From assembly GCA_964521065.1 (NCBI GenBank), contig CAZFPQ010000294.1:1-8219 (forward strand): 8,219 nt of DNA, in the 5' to 3' direction. Positions 6,033 to 8,219 of the stretch are shown here, in pieces. Numbering within the stretch: position 1 is the stretch's first letter; the number at the start of each line of letters is the position of its first letter. A model generated the notes under the pieces. The model did not search any database. It saw only the letters and a program-made list of their open reading frames with translations, and was not told the origin of the DNA. The translations under genes and the position numbers were made by a program. This stretch comes from CAYVAP01 sp964521065 (GTDB lineage: Bacteria > Bacteroidota > Bacteroidia > J057).

Positions 6033-6068
6033 GGAGCGAAAACGTAAAATGAGCTAAGTAGGTGGAAT

Positions 6069-6103
6069 GGGAGAATGTGGGGTATGTGGATGCGGGATTT
6101 GGG
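6069..6103 (+). other. G-tract cluster with quadruplex potential
   Basis: Four runs of at least three G (6069-6071, 6079-6082, 6094-6096, 6101-6103) are separated by 7, 11 and 4 bases, 37 nt after the amidase stop. The middle loop is longer than ideal, so quadruplex formation is only possible, not likely. Confidence 0.3.
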
Positions 6104-6249
6104 AAAGGTATTGGCCTGAAATAGGGCTACTTATTCCCTGCTTCCTTACCCCGGTCACACTTTTTGCCTCCTAAAAAGTAAATCCCACACAAATACCAGG
6201 AGTGATTGAAACCTCCCTAAAGACATTTATGGAGACGCCAGGCAACCTC

Positions 6250-6294
6250 GGTAATCCTACCCGCTCCCCGAAGGAAGATCTTGCCGAAGCAAGA
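6250..6294 (-). other. three adjacent short hairpins, two with UUCG loops
   Basis: Read on the minus strand, TCTTGC-TTCG-GCAAGA (6294-6279) and CTTCC-TTCG-GGGAG (6277-6264) are neighbouring hairpins, each with the extra-stable C(UUCG)G loop, followed by GGTA-GGAT-TACC (6261-6250). The second stem has a GU pair on the minus strand but a C/A mismatch on the plus strand, so an RNA copied from the minus strand folds better. No known RNA family was recognised. Confidence 0.35.
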
Positions 6295-6518
6295 CGTAGG
6301 CCCGCCCTTAGCTGCCCGAGCAAATTTCCAATGGTTACTAATGTTAGTTTCAATAACGAGTCGGTATTCGCGCAGGACTTTATCATGACTGCTCAAGTAG
6401 CCCCGTTGTGAATAGAGGGTACTTGATGACAGAATCTGTTGCGGTTATTAGAAAGAGCTGAATACAAACTTACCAAAGCCATGCCGAGAATTCAACTCTG
6501 GGCTGTTTGATGTTAGTT

Positions 6519-6662
6519 TTATCCCTCATTTTCCTTCGGGATCCATTCTCTGGCAGATTTCATTGCCCTGGATACGTACTTCTTCCTAGCCTTCTTACCA
6601 GCTTCATACCTAATTAAAATGACGGGTGTAGGTTGCCGTGGGTAAAAGCCCAGATATTCTTC
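6519..6662 (-). pseudogene. possible 3' remnant of a minus-strand gene
   Basis: Between a TAG (6665-6663) and a TAA (6521-6519) lies an open stretch of 47 codons with no ATG near its beginning. It reads as a plausible basic protein end, including LGFYPRQPTPVILIRYEAG and KKYVSRAMKSAREWIP. A neighbouring frame just upstream (SEAVKTFYLPRK) could be joined by a one-base frameshift. If real, the gene has lost its 5' part where the T9SS cargo gene now starts. No family was recognised and chance is a serious alternative. Confidence 0.2.
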
Positions 6663-6726
6663 CTAGGCAAATAGAATGTCTTAACGGCCTCACTAAATAC
6701 ATTCCTTTCTTATCCCCATATATTCC

Positions 6727-7482
6727 ATGAAACAAGCACCGCCTTCTAGATTCAAAGTATCTCTGGGTTTCTTCCTGTTGTGTTGGGTTGGATTCTGCCC
6801 AGTTCTGGCACAAACCCTCTGGACAGGCCCCATGGTGACCTTTCGACGGGACGCCCTCGTCGATTGGACCCTACCTGCCAATCAAGACAGCATTAGCCCC
6901 CGGGTGATCATTACCAGGGCAGACCGCCAGGGGATTTTTAACATCAAGCAAGAATCTGAATTCAATCGGAGTGGTGGAACCAGTCCCGCTGATACGGAAT
7001 GGGCCAATGGCTCGATTTCAGATGGCATTGAGAATCTGACCTTCACCACTTGGAAGGATTCTTATAGTAGCCCTATTCCTGAAGAGGTTGGGGTGCCAAA
7101 GGTTCTACACCTTATCACAGAAGATATTTACATTGACCTTGTGTTTACGGCATGGGGGCAGGGAGGTGGAGGTAGCGGTGGAGGATCTGGAGGCCTCTTT
7201 GCCTATCGGCGATCCACTGAGGGCGGTACTACAGCGATATTTGAACACATAAAAGCAAGTGAGTCGATTCAGGTAACCATCGACCCAGAGAGCCATACCT
7301 TATTCGTGAAGGGACTGGAGGCGACACAGCCATATACGATTTTGAATGGTGTAGGAAGAGTTATACAGACCGGGAAGCTCGATAGGCAGGGACAGATAAA
7401 TGTGCCCAGCCTACCTTCGGGTCTTTATATTTTGCGTCTCGCAGGAAGTCTTCCTTTGGATAAAAAGTTCTTAGTTCGATAA
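6727..7482 (+). CDS. secreted protein with T9SS type A sorting domain
   Basis: A 251-residue exported protein. A signal peptide covers residues 1-28 (basic start, hydrophobic 11-26, cleavage likely after VLA). Residues 29-142 are a beta-rich domain with LWTGPMVTF, ITRADRQGIFNIKQE, SPADTEWA and LHLITEDIYIDLVFTAWG; I recall this order from a widespread uncharacterised family of secreted bacterial proteins. A Gly/Ser linker follows (145-156), then LFAYRRST. Residues about 181-251 form a T9SS C-terminal sorting domain, with YTILNGVGRVIQTGKL, then INVPSLPSGLYILRL, ending KKFLVR. It would cross the inner membrane by Sec and the outer membrane by type IX secretion, then be anchored or released. The biochemical role of the main domain is unknown. 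It converges with the coiled-coil gene. Confidence 0.85.
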   Translation: MKQAPPSRFKVSLGFFLLCWVGFCPVLAQTLWTGPMVTFRRDALVDWTLPANQDSISPRVIITRADRQGIFNIKQESEFNRSGGTSPADTEWANGSISDGIENLTFTTWKDSYSSPIPEEVGVPKVLHLITEDIYIDLVFTAWGQGGGGSGGGSGGLFAYRRSTEGGTTAIFEHIKASESIQVTIDPESHTLFVKGLEATQPYTILNGVGRVIQTGKLDRQGQINVPSLPSGLYILRLAGSLPLDKKFLVR

Positions 7483-7502
7483 AGGATCTTGCTCATGTAA
7501 CC

Positions 7503-7528
7503 AAAAAAGCCGCCCAAAGAGGGCGGCT
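7503..7528 (-). terminator. strong intrinsic terminator of the coiled-coil protein gene
   Basis: AGCCGCCC (7508-7515) and GGGCGGCT (7521-7528) form a perfect eight-pair GC-rich stem around a five-base loop. On the minus strand it is followed by a run of six T including the stem end, the standard form of a Rho-independent terminator, about 30 nt after the stop codon of the minus-strand gene. The plus-strand gene ends 20 nt before it and may also use the hairpin, though no T-run follows in that direction. Confidence 0.85.
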
Positions 7529-7558
7529 GGTGTTGGTCTGGGTGGTTTATCTTTTTCC

Positions 7559-8219
7559 CTACTTGGTCATCACAACCAGGTAGCGAGAGGTCTTCCAGAA
7601 TTCTTCTGGATTCTTGATCTCAAGGATGTCGTATTCCTTGTCATCGTCTAGGTCTTTGAACTCGTAGCTGCTAGCAGGGTGTACAGTCAAGACTTCGGGT
7701 TTACGGGTAGCAACTGGAATTTCGGTCATTTCCCGGATGTCGATCTTGTTGAAGGCGCTAGCGTTAAAGTCGCTGGCAAGTTGCTTGGTGGCTCCGATAC
7801 CGATGAATCCCCCTTCTTTGTTGATCACTGATTGATCTTTTAACTCACGAGTGGTGCCCGTAACAAAGTAAGCGGTGTGTAATGCCATATCTTGCTCGTT
7901 GACTTTGCTGTCAAGGTTGCGCAAAGAATCTTCCTGCTGGCTGATACGAGCGGTTTGGGCTTCGGTAGTCTGAGCCAAGTAGGTGTTACGGCGGGTCAGG
8001 GTATCGACGCGTCCGTTAAGGTCTTCGATGCGGTAATCAAGGGCAACTAGCTGCTCCTTGAGCTCGGTGATTTCACCATCACGCTCTACCAATTGCTTCT
8101 TTAAGCGACCAATGGTACGGCGATACTCTGAGCTTAAGCCTTCAGCTTTTTCAGCTTTAGCGGTAAGCTCTTCGATGATCTGGCGGTTTTGATCCAGCAG
8201 GTCATTGATCATTTGGATA
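7559..8219 (-). CDS. coiled-coil surface protein, Cbp1-like, 5' end outside the window
   Basis: The minus-strand frame stays open to the right edge (codons for Ile-Gln precede the first in-window Met), so the N-terminus, probably a lipoprotein signal, is missing and the Met at 8212 is likely internal. From that Met, 217 residues are seen. Residues 1-110 are a long heptad-type coiled coil rich in Glu, Leu, Lys, Gln and Arg. A conserved C-terminal domain follows: TAYFVTGTTRELKD, then INKEGGFIGIG, FNKIDIREMTEIPV, LTVHPASSYEF, and EFWKTSRYLVVM at the end. This order matches the Bacteroidota family annotated as Cbp1-type collagen-binding adhesins, recognised from memory; the adhesin role is family-level only. 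A strong terminator follows the stop. Confidence 0.75.
   Translation of the reverse strand, partial: IQMINDLLDQNRQIIEELTAKAEKAEGLSSEYRRTIGRLKKQLVERDGEITELKEQLVALDYRIEDLNGRVDTLTRRNTYLAQTTEAQTARISQQEDSLRNLDSKVNEQDMALHTAYFVTGTTRELKDQSVINKEGGFIGIGATKQLASDFNASAFNKIDIREMTEIPVATRKPEVLTVHPASSYEFKDLDDDKEYDILEIKNPEEFWKTSRYLVVMTK

Larger units (their letters stand above)
6033..6726. other. 694-nt stretch without a convincing intact gene
   Basis: No frame here looks like a complete gene. Features seen are a cluster of G-tracts (6069-6103), an imperfect long hairpin (GGGAA 6101-6105 with TTCCC 6134-6138), a row of short hairpins (6250-6294), and two minus-strand stretches that could be remnants of genes. 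One is a 71-codon frame ending at 6171 whose last residues PGICVGFTF resemble the C-terminal strand of an outer-membrane barrel. The other is a 47-codon open stretch at 6519-6662. Composition changes repeatedly along the interval, suggesting decay or past insertion; no transposase, tRNA or terminal inverted repeat was found. Confidence 0.5.

Noticed and set aside
6202..6411. Plus-strand 69-codon frame in the gene-poor stretch.
   Set aside because: Composition and lack of any recognisable motif suggest a chance frame over the hairpin region.
1..8219. CRISPR arrays, insertion sequences, tRNA or rRNA genes.
   Set aside because: No regularly spaced repeats, transposase motifs, terminal inverted repeats with target duplications, or tRNA/rRNA signatures were found on either strand.

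Overview
The window looks like a chromosomal segment of a free-living Bacteroidota, most likely the Saprospiria/Lewinella side of the phylum. Signs of this are TAnnTTTG-type -7 promoter elements, starts without Shine-Dalgarno sequences, a secreted protein with a type IX secretion (T9SS) C-terminal sorting domain, a Bacteroidota-type coiled-coil adhesin-like protein, and the order GNAT acyltransferase - argG - argC. The taxon is inferred from these family features, not from a database match.

Layout. (1) 1-269, minus strand: 5' part of an alpha/beta-hydrolase gene running off the left edge. (2) 429-3680, plus strand: an arginine biosynthesis unit. It opens with a good -7 element, then almost at once a previously unlisted 31-codon ORF (444-539) carrying seven Arg codons, then about 137 nt with mutually exclusive hairpins, then a GNAT acyltransferase with a zinc-type cysteine cluster, argG and argC. 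The Arg-rich mini-ORF in front of Arg genes is what a translation-sensing attenuator should look like, and it is the main discovery candidate here. (3) 3873-4349, plus: a small single-pass membrane protein with a PilP/GspC-like periplasmic domain. (4) 4350-4640: a gene-free stretch holding a compact, very well paired RNA-like element (perfect 10-bp closing stem 4414-4423/4532-4541, two internal stems) followed directly by an AU-rich terminator; it may be a small RNA or a cis-regulator. (5) 4641-6032, plus: a lipoprotein N-acetylmuramoyl-L-alanine amidase (Amidase_3). (6) 6033-6726: almost 700 nt without a convincing intact gene, with a G-tract cluster, a row of short hairpins that fold better on the minus strand, and possible minus-strand gene remnants. 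(7) 6727-7482, plus: secreted T9SS-sorted protein. (8) 7503-7528: strong terminator for the minus-strand gene. (9) 7559-8219, minus: 3' part of a coiled-coil (Cbp1-like) protein running off the right edge.

How the genes work together. The GNAT protein probably performs the first acylation of glutamate, ArgC the third step of the acylated pathway, and ArgG the later condensation of citrulline with aspartate. The remaining arg genes are not in the window. The other genes mostly concern the envelope: an inner-membrane secretion/pilus-like component, a wall amidase, a T9SS cargo protein and a surface coiled-coil protein. They appear to be separate transcription units.
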